NCBI GenBank assembly: GCA_013177805.1
Contig: JABLXU010000015.1
Span: 50,233 to 114,232, forward strand
DNA from: Candidatus Omnitrophota bacterium
GTDB taxonomy: Bacteria; Hinthialibacterota; Hinthialibacteria; Hinthialibacterales; Hinthialibacteraceae
DNA: 64,000 nt
Reading direction: 5' to 3'
In this document: positions 9,016-17,824 of the stretch, in pieces
Layout of the letters: every line of letters begins with the position of its first letter
How positions within the stretch are numbered: the stretch's first letter is position 1
The notes under the pieces: generated by a model
Told to the model about the DNA's origin: nothing
Database searches by the model: none
The model's input: only the letters and a program-made list of their open reading frames with translations
Translations under genes and position numbers: made by a program

Positions 9016-9195
9016 GTGCGTACTATTTCCGGATCCCTTTATTATTTCTTCGAGATATTCGATAAAATCCAAGACACCATCGCCCAAGAGGAGGTAACCC
9101 AACAAGGATTGATCCTGATTCGCAGTGCCATCGATAGCGGTCGGGCACATCATGCAAACTACCTCGATGCGATGCAGGCCTGGTTAAAGCAGTAA
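9016..9195 (+). CDS. Possible 59-residue protein of unknown function
   Basis: An open frame extends from inside tRNA-Thr, but translation from there would have to cross the terminator. A GTG at 9016 preceded by AGAGGT gives a shorter ORF whose product is largely alpha-helical (FFEIFDKIQDTIAQEE, then GLILIRSAIDSG). No family was recognised and there is no obvious promoter. It may be a real small gene or a gene remnant. Beyond it, 9196-9462 holds only a CTTCTCTC/GAGAGAAG hairpin (9231-9249) of the dispersed intergenic type. Confidence 0.3.
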   Translation: MRTISGSLYYFFEIFDKIQDTIAQEEVTQQGLILIRSAIDSGRAHHANYLDAMQAWLKQ

Positions 9196-9462
9196 GCACT
9201 CCCTCGGGGCTGTTTTCCCCTTACCCCGGCCTTCTCTCAAGGAGAGAAGAAGAGAACTGATGGATGTTGCTTCATGAACCCAACCTGCGACGCTTCCACC
9301 TGATGGACGGCGCTTGTGCCTGGATTGTCCGCCATTTGGAATCCCCTTCTGGGGCAACATAAACTCTCTCCGGGTTTCAATCCTGGTAGCGGTTTATCCT
9401 CTGTTTCTTCTACCACGTTTCCGGTCAGCCGGGGAGGCGGGTTGGGGCTCTGTCTCTATTAC

Positions 9463-11118
9463 TCATTTCGCCGGTACGAAAATCCGCAGCCGGGCGCGGG
9501 CCTGGGGAAAGAATCGCTCGTATTCGAGTTTGTACTCTTCTAAAAACGGGACCAGTTTGCAGAATTCATGCACGCCCCCGAAGACCGCCTCGAAATTGAC
9601 GATTTCCCATGGCGCGGTGGATTCGAGCATCACAATCTTATTGGATTGGGTAACGTATAACTCATGGCGCAGGATTTTGAATTGCTCTTCCATGGACAGT
9701 TCCCGCACCGATTCACCCGGCCGGAACAGGAAGAGATGGTTCCAGTAGGTCACAGCCTTGTGCCAATCCCGCTGTAGCCGGTCCAGAGAGGAAATCATGT
9801 AAAAGGTCGCCGCCGGGGGACTGGCGAGGTCGTGGGTAATGAAAAAAGCAATCCGGTCGGAGGATTGGAAACGGTCGATCACCGCGCGGATGGGCGTTTC
9901 GTACACGTTCTGTTGATTGACTTGCGCCTGCCGGTAGAAGCGGGATTGAAATGGCACACAGGCCAGAACCAAGGCCACGATCATGGTTCCATTGATGATA
10001 TTCGCGCCTTTGGGGAAACGTGAATAAGCCTGGTAGAACAAGGCACGGACCGCTTCGCCCGTTAGAAGGAAAAACAATCCCATAGGAATGAATTGAAAGC
10101 GTTCCATCTTGAACGGATGATAAACCGCGGCCAGAAAATGCACGAGAAACACCGCCATCATGGGATCGCGCAGCGAGAGCCGCCCGGTCAGCGGCGCCCC
10201 AATGAACACCAGCGCCAAGGCGGCCACCGCCATCCAGGGAACCGTGAAATAGGCCTTGGGGATCACCTGCGGATAATAAAACAAGCTGGAGAGGCCCCAG
10301 GGCATGTACGCCGCCGGGTTGTTCACCGCGAAATAAATCAGGTTTTCCCACTTATTGCTAAATTCAGGGATGAACCACAATCCCACCAAAACTGCCGGCA
10401 CGCCAAACAACGTCAGGTTGGAGCGCGTGGCCATGCCCCGCAGTTCATACCCACCCAGGGCATAGCGGTTTACCAGCAGGCCGGCCACGGTCAGGAAGGC
10501 GTAATTGTATTTGTAGAAAAAGATCAGCGCCAACAAAGTTCCCGGAAGCAGCCAGCGGGTCCACTTCGCGTTGGGATTGGAGGGAATCGTGACCAGCGCG
10601 GCGAGCACCAGAAAGAGACCGAAGATTTCGCTCATCATGCTCACGGCGTGCTGCACAACGATAGGCGAAGTGGTATACAGCGCCCAGGCGGTCACCGCTC
10701 CCGCCCAGGTCCAGGGGCCGCCCCGCCGGGCAAACCAGGCCAGAATCATTAGGGCGATTCCCAAATGCGCGCCCAGCGACAACAACCGGGCCGAAGCCAA
10801 GGAAGGCTCGAACAAAACAAACAACGCCCCTGTGATCCAGGAATGCAAAAACGGCCAGACCACCTGGGCATTGGTGTGCTTCCAGAAATGCATGGAGTCG
10901 AAATGACGCAGGTCATACCAGATATGCGCGGCCCAGGCACAGCGTTCGTACTCATCCCAGCAAGGCAATCCCCCGTGACGCACGGAATACACGTACAGCC
11001 AGAGGGTCAGGATCATGCTCCAAAATATCAAAGCCCAGACCAATACCCGCCACGGCAACCCTAACCGGGGCGGAGAGAAGACGGGATCTGGGCTGGGACG
11101 GGGATTCGAGTCATTCAT
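9463..11118 (-). CDS. Polytopic GT-C-type membrane protein (PMT/GT39-like), copy A
   Basis: A 551-residue membrane protein with about ten hydrophobic segments. The first external loop carries WDEYER (D55-E56). The acidic pair fits the lipid-phosphate-sugar-dependent GT-C glycosyltransferases (PMT, ArnT and relatives), which act at the membrane. The conserved stretch IWYDLRHFD follows. The C-terminal about 120 residues are a soluble periplasmic-type domain. It is a clear paralogue of the next gene upstream (shared WPFLHSWITGALFVLF), and the two are in tandem with a 177-base gap. The sugar donor and acceptor are unknown. The family call rests on topology and motif placement, not on a search. 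Confidence 0.75.
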   Translation of the reverse strand: MNDSNPRPSPDPVFSPPRLGLPWRVLVWALIFWSMILTLWLYVYSVRHGGLPCWDEYERCAWAAHIWYDLRHFDSMHFWKHTNAQVVWPFLHSWITGALFVLFEPSLASARLLSLGAHLGIALMILAWFARRGGPWTWAGAVTAWALYTTSPIVVQHAVSMMSEIFGLFLVLAALVTIPSNPNAKWTRWLLPGTLLALIFFYKYNYAFLTVAGLLVNRYALGGYELRGMATRSNLTLFGVPAVLVGLWFIPEFSNKWENLIYFAVNNPAAYMPWGLSSLFYYPQVIPKAYFTVPWMAVAALALVFIGAPLTGRLSLRDPMMAVFLVHFLAAVYHPFKMERFQFIPMGLFFLLTGEAVRALFYQAYSRFPKGANIINGTMIVALVLACVPFQSRFYRQAQVNQQNVYETPIRAVIDRFQSSDRIAFFITHDLASPPAATFYMISSLDRLQRDWHKAVTYWNHLFLFRPGESVRELSMEEQFKILRHELYVTQSNKIVMLESTAPWEIVNFEAVFGGVHEFCKLVPFLEEYKLEYERFFPQARARLRIFVPAK

Positions 11119-11295
11119 TGGGATGAAACCAGGCTTTGATATAATTTTGGTTTTACCAATCCGTGCATGTATGAGGGGAATGACATCAAAAAAAGCATTC
11201 CCTCACCCCCATCCACTTCCAGAGGAGGGAGCAGGCTTGAATTGTCTACCATGGTGAATTGACATACCATCGCGCTTTTTGATATGTGTACTTAT

Positions 11296-12999
11296 TTATG
11301 GTACATCCTTCGTTTTCACCTGCAGGCAGCTAATGGATAATTTCCGCAAAGTAAAGACCCGCACCCGCGTATGGGTCCAGGGAAATTCTTCTTCATAGGT
11401 TAGTTCATATTCATCCAAAAGGGGAACCAGCTTTGCCATTTCTGCCACCCCACCGTAGGCTTGGTCATACGCCGGACCGGAAAGCGGTTCGATACATTCC
11501 ACAATGACCACCTGGGTGGTTTTCCGGCTATCCAACACCCGCCGCAGTTCTTGGATGCGTTCCCCGGGAGTGAGCGACATCACCGATTCCCGGGTCCGGA
11601 ACAGGAAGGTAAGAAACCAGCGGTGTTCTCCGGTCCGGACATCGTATTCCAACTGGTCGAAGCGGGTGATGTAATAATAAAAGACCGAGGGCGGAGGGAT
11701 GGAATCGTAAGCGAGAAACAGTGCCGTGCGGTCGGATCTGTCCACCCGGTCCATAATCGCTTGCAAGGGAGTGATGTAGGGATTCTCCTGCCGGATTTGC
11801 GGCTCGTGGCAGCGGTCCGCCGTGTAACCGGCGGCAGGCAACAGAATCAGCAGGCAGCCGGCCCAGGCCGCAACGTGCGTTGGGACGCGAACGGCTGAAA
11901 AAATCCGGGAAAGTGTCTCCTCCAACACTTGGCCCGATAACACGAAAAACAATCCCACGGCGATAAATTGAAAGCGGTCCATCTTCATGGGATGGATTTC
12001 GGCGGCCAGAAAGTGGACCAGAAAACAGGTGAATACGGGATTGATCAGCCGCAGCTTCTTCGATAAGGGAGACTCAATCAGCATCAGGGTGACACTGGCG
12101 GTGAACAGACACGGAAGCGCGTAATAGATCCCGGGAATCCGCTGGGGATAATACATCAGGCTTTCCAGGCCGAAGGGCATATAGACCTGGGGATTGTTGA
12201 AGGCGAATCCCCAGAAATTTTTCCATTTATGGGCGGTGTCGGGGATGAACCACAGCGCCAGACAGAGGATCGGGATGCCGAACAGAATCGCGTTGGAACG
12301 GTTTACCGCCTTCCAGAATGAATACCGCGCCACGGCCAGCCGGTGAATCAGCAAGGCTGCCCAGGTCAGGCCGGCGAAGTTGTATTTGAACAGGAACAGC
12401 AGCGCGAGCAGAATCCCACTGGGAACGAACCGCGCCGGCCGCTCGTCCTTTTCTCTGGGCAAACACGCGATAATAGCCAGCACGAGGAACAAGCCGAACA
12501 ATTCCGTCATGATGGTGACGGAATTTTGCAGCACGAGGGGCGAAGTGGTGAATAGCCCCCAGGACGCCGCCGCGCCCACGGGTGCGAAGGGGCTCTGTTC
12601 CCGCAAGAGGAGCCATACAATCAAGCACGCCGCTCCCCAGTAGGCGAAGAGGGACAACAACGCCGCCGTGGCGAACGACGGGCCGAATAGCACGAACAAG
12701 GCCCCCGTGATCCACGAATGCAAAAACGGCCAAACCGCCTGGCCGTTGGTGTGCAGCCAGAAATGAGCAAAATCGAAATGGCGGAGGTCGTACCAGATCC
12801 GCGCGGCGGACGCAACGCGTTCAAAACCGTCCCATTCGGGCAAGCCCCCGTTCCGCGCTGAGTACCAATAGAGCCAAACCGTCAAGACAAGGGTCCACAA
12901 TCCAAGAAAACAACCGAGCGCCAACCGGGAAAACGAACCACGATCCCTATCCTTGAAACCGCTGGAAATATTGGTATCCATCTTATGCGCATCACCCAT
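11296..12999 (-). CDS. Polytopic GT-C-type membrane protein, copy B
   Basis: 567 residues with the same topology as copy A: an N-terminal helix (about 27-46), a loop with WDGFERVASAARIWYDLRHFD, the shared WPFLHSWITGALFVLF block, then many membrane segments and a soluble tail ending near PWTHTRVRVF. The acidic pair of copy A (DE) reads DG here, so one candidate catalytic acid is missing; activity may differ or be lost. A second ATG at 12981 (MDTNISSG) is an alternative start. It is transcribed divergently from moxR, and the roughly 140 bases between them should hold both promoters. Confidence 0.72.
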   Translation of the reverse strand: MGDAHKMDTNISSGFKDRDRGSFSRLALGCFLGLWTLVLTVWLYWYSARNGGLPEWDGFERVASAARIWYDLRHFDFAHFWLHTNGQAVWPFLHSWITGALFVLFGPSFATAALLSLFAYWGAACLIVWLLLREQSPFAPVGAAASWGLFTTSPLVLQNSVTIMTELFGLFLVLAIIACLPREKDERPARFVPSGILLALLFLFKYNFAGLTWAALLIHRLAVARYSFWKAVNRSNAILFGIPILCLALWFIPDTAHKWKNFWGFAFNNPQVYMPFGLESLMYYPQRIPGIYYALPCLFTASVTLMLIESPLSKKLRLINPVFTCFLVHFLAAEIHPMKMDRFQFIAVGLFFVLSGQVLEETLSRIFSAVRVPTHVAAWAGCLLILLPAAGYTADRCHEPQIRQENPYITPLQAIMDRVDRSDRTALFLAYDSIPPPSVFYYYITRFDQLEYDVRTGEHRWFLTFLFRTRESVMSLTPGERIQELRRVLDSRKTTQVVIVECIEPLSGPAYDQAYGGVAEMAKLVPLLDEYELTYEEEFPWTHTRVRVFTLRKLSISCLQVKTKDVP

Positions 13000-13142
13000 C
13001 GTATCGCTCGAACCGCCGTGTGTCTCTGTTCGCTTCCCAGGGGGGTATGATACATTACCGTAAAAACAAAGCCCAAGCCCAGGATTTGCTCGGTTTTAAC
13101 CTGCGGAAAAAAGAGAAGGGCCATGTTGTGAAGGAGTCTATC

Positions 13143-14141
13143 ATGAACGTGGAAGAACGCACCCAGCGGTTCCGGGAACGGTTCATCCGGCTGCGGGAAG
13201 AAATCGGCAAGGTGATCGTCGGCAGCCGGGAGATCATCGACGGGGCGCTGATTTGCCTCTTTTCGGGCGGCCATGCCCTGCTGGAAGGCGTTCCCGGCTT
13301 GGGCAAGACCTTGCTGGTCCGCACGATGTCCCAGGCGTTGGACCTGAAGTTTTCCCGGATTCAGTTCACGCCGGACCTGATGCCTGCCGACATCATCGGC
13401 ACCAACGTCATCGACCAGTCGCCCGACGGACGCCGCAGCTTCCGCTTCGAGCCGGGCCCGCTCTTCGCCAACGTGGTGCTGGCCGACGAAATCAACCGCG
13501 CCACGCCCAAAACCCAATCCGCCCTGCTGGAGGCCATGCAGGAACACCGGATCACGTCCGGCGGCACGACCTACACCCTCGAGCCGCCGTTCGTCGTCCT
13601 CGCCACGCAGAATCCTTTGGAAATGGAAGGGACCTACCCCCTGCCCGAGGCCCAGCTGGACCGCTTCATGCTCAAATTGATCGTGGAATACCCCACCCGC
13701 GACGAGCTGACCGAAGTCCTGAAACGTACGACGGACCGCGAAGAGCCGTCGGCGGAGAAGATCATGGACGGCCGCGAAGTCAACGAACTGCGCGGGCTGT
13801 GCCGCGAGGTGCCCATCGCCACCCCCGTGCGCGATTATGCCATCCGGTGCGTGCTGGCCACGCACCCGCGCGGTGAATACGCCACCGCGATGACCAACCA
13901 GTATGTCCGCTACGGCTCCAGCCCCCGCGGAGCGCAGGCGCTCATCCTGGCCGGGAAGATCAAGGCGCTCTTGGACGGCCGCTTCAACGTCAGCTTCGAC
14001 GACATCCGCGCGGTGCTCAAATCGGCCTTGCGTCACCGGCTGATCCTGAATTTCGAAGGCGAGGCCGAAGGCATCACCAGCGACCGGATTCTTGACGACA
14101 TCCTGGAAAAAGTGGAAACCGTGGCCAAAACCACGGTCTGA
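13143..14141 (+). CDS. MoxR-family AAA+ ATPase
   Basis: 332 residues, the usual size for this family. Walker A is GVPGLGKT (49-56), Walker B VVLADEINR (about 110-118), sensor 1 LATQNP (152-157). PLPEAQLDRFML completes the family pattern. MoxR proteins act as chaperone-like ATPases that mature metalloenzymes or surface complexes, usually beside DUF58 and VWA-domain genes. Here those partners are absent: tmk follows directly. The start at 13143 is preceded by AAGGAG. The long upstream in-frame extension is rejected because it lies outside the domain. Confidence 0.93.
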   Translation: MNVEERTQRFRERFIRLREEIGKVIVGSREIIDGALICLFSGGHALLEGVPGLGKTLLVRTMSQALDLKFSRIQFTPDLMPADIIGTNVIDQSPDGRRSFRFEPGPLFANVVLADEINRATPKTQSALLEAMQEHRITSGGTTYTLEPPFVVLATQNPLEMEGTYPLPEAQLDRFMLKLIVEYPTRDELTEVLKRTTDREEPSAEKIMDGREVNELRGLCREVPIATPVRDYAIRCVLATHPRGEYATAMTNQYVRYGSSPRGAQALILAGKIKALLDGRFNVSFDDIRAVLKSALRHRLILNFEGEAEGITSDRILDDILEKVETVAKTTV

Positions 14142-14154
14142 CGCGGGGGAAAAC

Positions 14155-14787
14155 ATGGCGGGATTTTTTATTACCGTGGAAGGCATCGAGGGATCGGGCA
14201 AGACCACCATCGCCGAACGCCTGGAGGCTTGGCTGCGAAGCCGGGGCCATACTACGTTCCTTGCGCGGGAGCCGGGCGGCACCGCGGTGGGCGAGGCGCT
14301 GCGGAAACTGATTCTCGATGCCCGTCATCCCCTGTGCGTGGAGTCCGAACTGTTGCTGATCGAGGCGGCCCGCGCCCAATTGATGGACGAGGTGGTCCTG
14401 CCCCGTCTGGACCAGGGACAGACCGTCATCCTCGACCGGCATATCGATTCGACCACCGCCTACCAGGGATACGGCCGGGGGCTGGATCTGGACTGGATCG
14501 CCCGGCTGAACCATTTCGCCACCCGCGGCCGCCGTCCCGACCGCACCCTCCTGCTGGACGTGGACGCCGCCGTGGGGCTGTCCCGCGCGCGCGGCCGCAA
14601 TCTGGATGTGCCCTACGCGGACCGCTTCGAGACCGAAGAACGGGCCTTCATGGAACGCGTCCGGCAGGGATTCCTCACCCTCGCCCGCCAGGACCCGGCG
14701 CGCGTTCACGCCGTGGACGCGTCAAGGGACGTGGACGCGGTCTGGGGGGAGGTGAGGGAAGATATTCAAAATACATTACCAAACTAA
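14155..14787 (+). CDS. tmk: Thymidylate kinase
   Basis: It phosphorylates dTMP to dTDP. The 210-residue protein has P-loop GIEGSGKTT (10-18), the DRHIDSTTAYQG motif (94-105; the family more often has DRY) and a lid segment RARGRNLD...DRFETE (about 143-161). It starts 13 bases after moxR with GGGGGA upstream, so the two genes are probably cotranscribed. The holB gene that often follows tmk is absent; instead the sequence changes abruptly into the A+T-rich cassette, two bases before the stop of the opposing gene. Confidence 0.95.
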   Translation: MAGFFITVEGIEGSGKTTIAERLEAWLRSRGHTTFLAREPGGTAVGEALRKLILDARHPLCVESELLLIEAARAQLMDEVVLPRLDQGQTVILDRHIDSTTAYQGYGRGLDLDWIARLNHFATRGRRPDRTLLLDVDAAVGLSRARGRNLDVPYADRFETEERAFMERVRQGFLTLARQDPARVHAVDASRDVDAVWGEVREDIQNTLPN

Positions 14788-14789
14788 GT

Positions 14790-15605
14790 TTATCTAGTAA
14801 TAATGGCTTCCGATTTCGTCTTTTGTATATTAATTCCATTTTGCTTCAATAATTCATTAAAATTTTCATATAAAACTATAGATAAGTATTTTCTGTTCAA
14901 TTCATTTATATCTTTGGCAGTACGTGCTGGTATTATTTCTCTTCGTATTTCTTTATATAAATTCTCATCATTGCACAAATATTTATAACCGTAGTAAAGA
15001 ATTTCTGTTCTTAATTGATCAATACTCATCAGTCCGAGACCATTTCCGGTTTCCCAATCCGATAAGATATGAATATCATATAATATAGTGGCTAATGCTT
15101 TAGAGTATAATCTACTCATACCCGTTGTTTGCATTATTTTTTTTAATATTCGTTCTTTTCTCTTGTCATTCTCTTTTTCAATCATCCGATAGATGCCATC
15201 AATTTGTTCATCGGAATATTTCAATTTCTTTAAACAAGTTTTTAATGGTTCATAGTATTTTAATTTAGTGTTAAATCCCCAATGAAAGAATAAACGGTGC
15301 CGGTATTCAAATGTATTGAAATCAGGATATTTTGCTTTTAAATTTCTCCAAAATCTCAGATATTCTTCTCCTGCATCATCGAACGAGTCTTCTTTTCGAA
15401 ATACCCAATCAATTTCTTTTTGAATGAGTTGAAACAGGGGTTCCAATTTAATCCGGGATTCTGTATCGGTTTTGTCAATACCAAAGCATTCGTACCAAAA
15501 TGCGATATGCTCTTGACCTCCCATGCCATAACCATTTTGATAGAGTACTAGCCAAAAAAAGAAAAAAAATATTGTTAGTAGTTTATTTACAAATTCATAT
15601 CTCAT
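14790..15605 (-). CDS. Exported or membrane-anchored protein of unknown function
   Basis: 271 residues beginning with a hydrophobic segment (about 8-22, very Phe-rich) that looks like a signal peptide or anchor. The rest is Lys/Tyr-rich and helical. Two His/Asp clusters, YRHRLFFHWGF (about 100-110) and YDIHILSDWETG (about 185-196), resemble metal-binding positions of P1-nuclease/phospholipase C-like helical enzymes, but this is only a resemblance. AAAGG sits eight bases before the ATG. It is the second gene of the A+T-rich pair. Confidence 0.55.
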   Translation of the reverse strand: MRYEFVNKLLTIFFFFFWLVLYQNGYGMGGQEHIAFWYECFGIDKTDTESRIKLEPLFQLIQKEIDWVFRKEDSFDDAGEEYLRFWRNLKAKYPDFNTFEYRHRLFFHWGFNTKLKYYEPLKTCLKKLKYSDEQIDGIYRMIEKENDKRKERILKKIMQTTGMSRLYSKALATILYDIHILSDWETGNGLGLMSIDQLRTEILYYGYKYLCNDENLYKEIRREIIPARTAKDINELNRKYLSIVLYENFNELLKQNGINIQKTKSEAIITR

Positions 15606-15616
15606 AATTTTATCCT

Positions 15617-17773
15617 TTATTTAAAAGATTTTAACTGGTTTATTAATTCCACAAGATCATTTCCTTTCATTCCAGATGGTACAATACTAAATATTTTCCC
15701 ATTAACCAGAATCTCACCATTATTATGCTCAACTTGGGAAATCGATTCAAATTTTAGGCCATCTTTGGCAATCCATTCAGAATACAGCGCATCCGAAGAA
15801 ATAAAAAAGCCTCTGTCCGCATTCTCAGAGATTATAGTCCAATCAAATAAAATTATGATATCATCTGGTTTAACATTAGGATTCGCATATGCGGCAATCG
15901 CATTTTTCTTTTGTTGTTCATCGATATGAGGAAAAATATGAAACCTGCTATTATATGCGTGATCAATAAAAAATTTTTGTACCAATGCACGAATTCCCCA
16001 AAAACCCTTAGATTTTTCGATATCTTCAAACATAGATTTAGCAAGAGTTTTATTTAAAAATTTATCATTATTTTTTAATACTAATGCAGCATAAAATTTA
16101 TTAGATAAATAAATCCATTTATCCGATACCGCATGCCGCAAACACCGATTAAACCATGTCGCTGCTATATCGGGGTTCTCTTCATAATATATATTAAACA
16201 ATTGATATTGGGCATCTGGGATTTCCAGTTTGGCAGCAGATTCTATTAATTCCAAACCTCGCTTTCGGTCTACAGGCATCTCCCAATATCCAAAATAATA
16301 GTTACTACCTAAAACATATAGCGCAGGAGGATACATAAGATCGGCAGAATTCTTTAAGTATGCAATGGATTCATCCAACGGCGTACTGGGATGCATGGCG
16401 AGAGAATACATGCTAGGAGCATGACCCTGATCGGCGGCTTTTAAAAAATAAACCAAGGATTCTTCAGATTTACTTTTGTTATAAAGCAAATATCTTGCAT
16501 ATTGATATTGCGCGACAGCGTCTCCATCATCAGCAATTTTTTTCACACTTACAACCTCATTATCATCAATGATTTTGTCTTCATTATAGTTTATGAGAAG
16601 ATTCAACAGCTCAGGAACCTTATCAAATATATGTTTTTTATTTTCCAGATTTTTAAGTGCCCGGTAAGAAATATCAAATTCAACATGATTGTCAATATTG
16701 ATTTGAAGGCACCGTTGGGCTTCACTTAACTCACCGATTGCCTGATAAAATATTGCCATTCGGAGATAATTATATCCTTCCTCAAATCGACTATGCTTTT
16801 CGGCGGTCTTGAGATAATTTATGACAATAGATTTATCCAAGGAACTCGATTTTGATCCAAGCAATCCAAAAAATATGCGCGTATTCCTTTTCAATCCTTC
16901 AGCAACTCCTAAAATATGCAATTTATTTAAGCATAACTGCGCGTAAAGAGGATCTTTTCGGTAAATATCGCGGTAACTATTTTCAAATTTATCATAACAT
17001 TGCAAGGCGAAGTCATTTTTATTATTTTGTTGTGCAATACGGCCAAAATGATACCAAAATGGAGGAAAATTATCAAAATGCGATTCCAGACGCGATAATT
17101 TTCTTTGTGCGCGCGCAAGGTCAGAGTCATAGATTGCGTCGAAGTAATTATTGATTAATTCTTCCGTCAACCGGTGTTGATCAGGGAATTTGTATTTTCC
17201 ATGCAAAACCCAGGCCGTATTCAGCAATTCTTTTCTTAAACGATTCAATTCAGTAATGTCAGCGCGTTCCAACTGCCAGAGAGACTCATCTAACTCTTGT
17301 TGCATCTGCGATTTAAGATTATGATATTGGAAATACGCACTACCGGCACTTTGCACGAATGAAAGAAAAAAGGAGATTGGATTAGCCCCATAGGCCCGAA
17401 TACCCCCGACCGCTTCCCAGGCGGCACGCTTAGAAGTACGTTCAAAGATTGCCTTAACTCGAGACTGTTCAATATCATTTAGTTTTTTATCTGTGATATA
17501 ATCCATTAATTCAGAATACAATGACCGCAACTCATCATCTGGATAAATATTACCAAGTTTCAAATTATTGATGATATTCTTATATTCTTCGTCTAAGACA
17601 ATACGGTCCTCAAAACGCAGAATATTTGAAATCGAAAACACACATGCGTTTAAGGCATGGACTGTATACATGGGATCATATTCGCTTTGAGTGTCTTGCG
17701 TAAAGCCAGACCATGCGAAAAATCCTTGAAACAAAAGCAAGAAAAGAATCGATTTAAATATTTTCTTTTTCAT
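15617..17773 (-). CDS. Secreted TPR/Sel1-repeat protein with possible PH-like tail
   Basis: 718 residues. ATG at 17773 is chosen over 17788 because AGAGGA is seven bases upstream and it gives a clean signal peptide (MKKKIFKSILFLLLFQGFF). The middle has tetratricopeptide-like units (about 240-400), then Sel1-type units such as GDAVAQYQYARYLLYNKSK, GHAPSMYSLAMHP and PDAQYQLFNIYYEENP (about 430-560). The last about 80 residues (DDIIILFDWTIISENADRGF to LVELINQLKSF) look like a small bacterial PH-like beta domain. Sel1 proteins usually scaffold other proteins. It leads the A+T-rich pair, 51 bases after the WYL regulator gene. Confidence 0.7.
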   Translation of the reverse strand: MKKKIFKSILFLLLFQGFFAWSGFTQDTQSEYDPMYTVHALNACVFSISNILRFEDRIVLDEEYKNIINNLKLGNIYPDDELRSLYSELMDYITDKKLNDIEQSRVKAIFERTSKRAAWEAVGGIRAYGANPISFFLSFVQSAGSAYFQYHNLKSQMQQELDESLWQLERADITELNRLRKELLNTAWVLHGKYKFPDQHRLTEELINNYFDAIYDSDLARAQRKLSRLESHFDNFPPFWYHFGRIAQQNNKNDFALQCYDKFENSYRDIYRKDPLYAQLCLNKLHILGVAEGLKRNTRIFFGLLGSKSSSLDKSIVINYLKTAEKHSRFEEGYNYLRMAIFYQAIGELSEAQRCLQINIDNHVEFDISYRALKNLENKKHIFDKVPELLNLLINYNEDKIIDDNEVVSVKKIADDGDAVAQYQYARYLLYNKSKSEESLVYFLKAADQGHAPSMYSLAMHPSTPLDESIAYLKNSADLMYPPALYVLGSNYYFGYWEMPVDRKRGLELIESAAKLEIPDAQYQLFNIYYEENPDIAATWFNRCLRHAVSDKWIYLSNKFYAALVLKNNDKFLNKTLAKSMFEDIEKSKGFWGIRALVQKFFIDHAYNSRFHIFPHIDEQQKKNAIAAYANPNVKPDDIIILFDWTIISENADRGFFISSDALYSEWIAKDGLKFESISQVEHNNGEILVNGKIFSIVPSGMKGNDLVELINQLKSFK

Positions 17774-17824
17774 TGTACGTCCTCTCATTCATAAGTATTT
17801 TCAAGTAAGAATTTAAACTATTTG

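Larger units (their letters stand above)
14788..17824. other. A+T-rich two-gene cassette, likely horizontally acquired
   Basis: Base composition drops sharply to A+T-rich from just after tmk to just before the WYL gene, with codon use full of AAA, AAT, ATT and TTT, unlike every neighbour. Both genes inside run on the minus strand, 11 bases apart. The edges coincide with the stop codons of flanking GC-rich genes. No transposase, integrase or flanking direct repeat was found. Confidence 0.75.

Noticed and set aside
10093..10752. 219-codon ORF opposite GT-C copy A, and similar long antisense ORFs opposite ASPIC/UnbV, umuC, C45 and helicase genes
   Set aside because: All lie opposite well-supported genes in GC-rich sequence, which creates long stop-free shadows.
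11269..11297. TTGACA with an ATATGT 17 bases later, plus strand
   Set aside because: It would drive transcription antisense to the GT-C gene copy B and has a poor -10; no gene benefits.
14788..17824. Calling the A+T-rich pair a toxin-antitoxin or defence system
   Set aside because: Both products have export signals and no nuclease, kinase or antitoxin motifs; evidence is insufficient.
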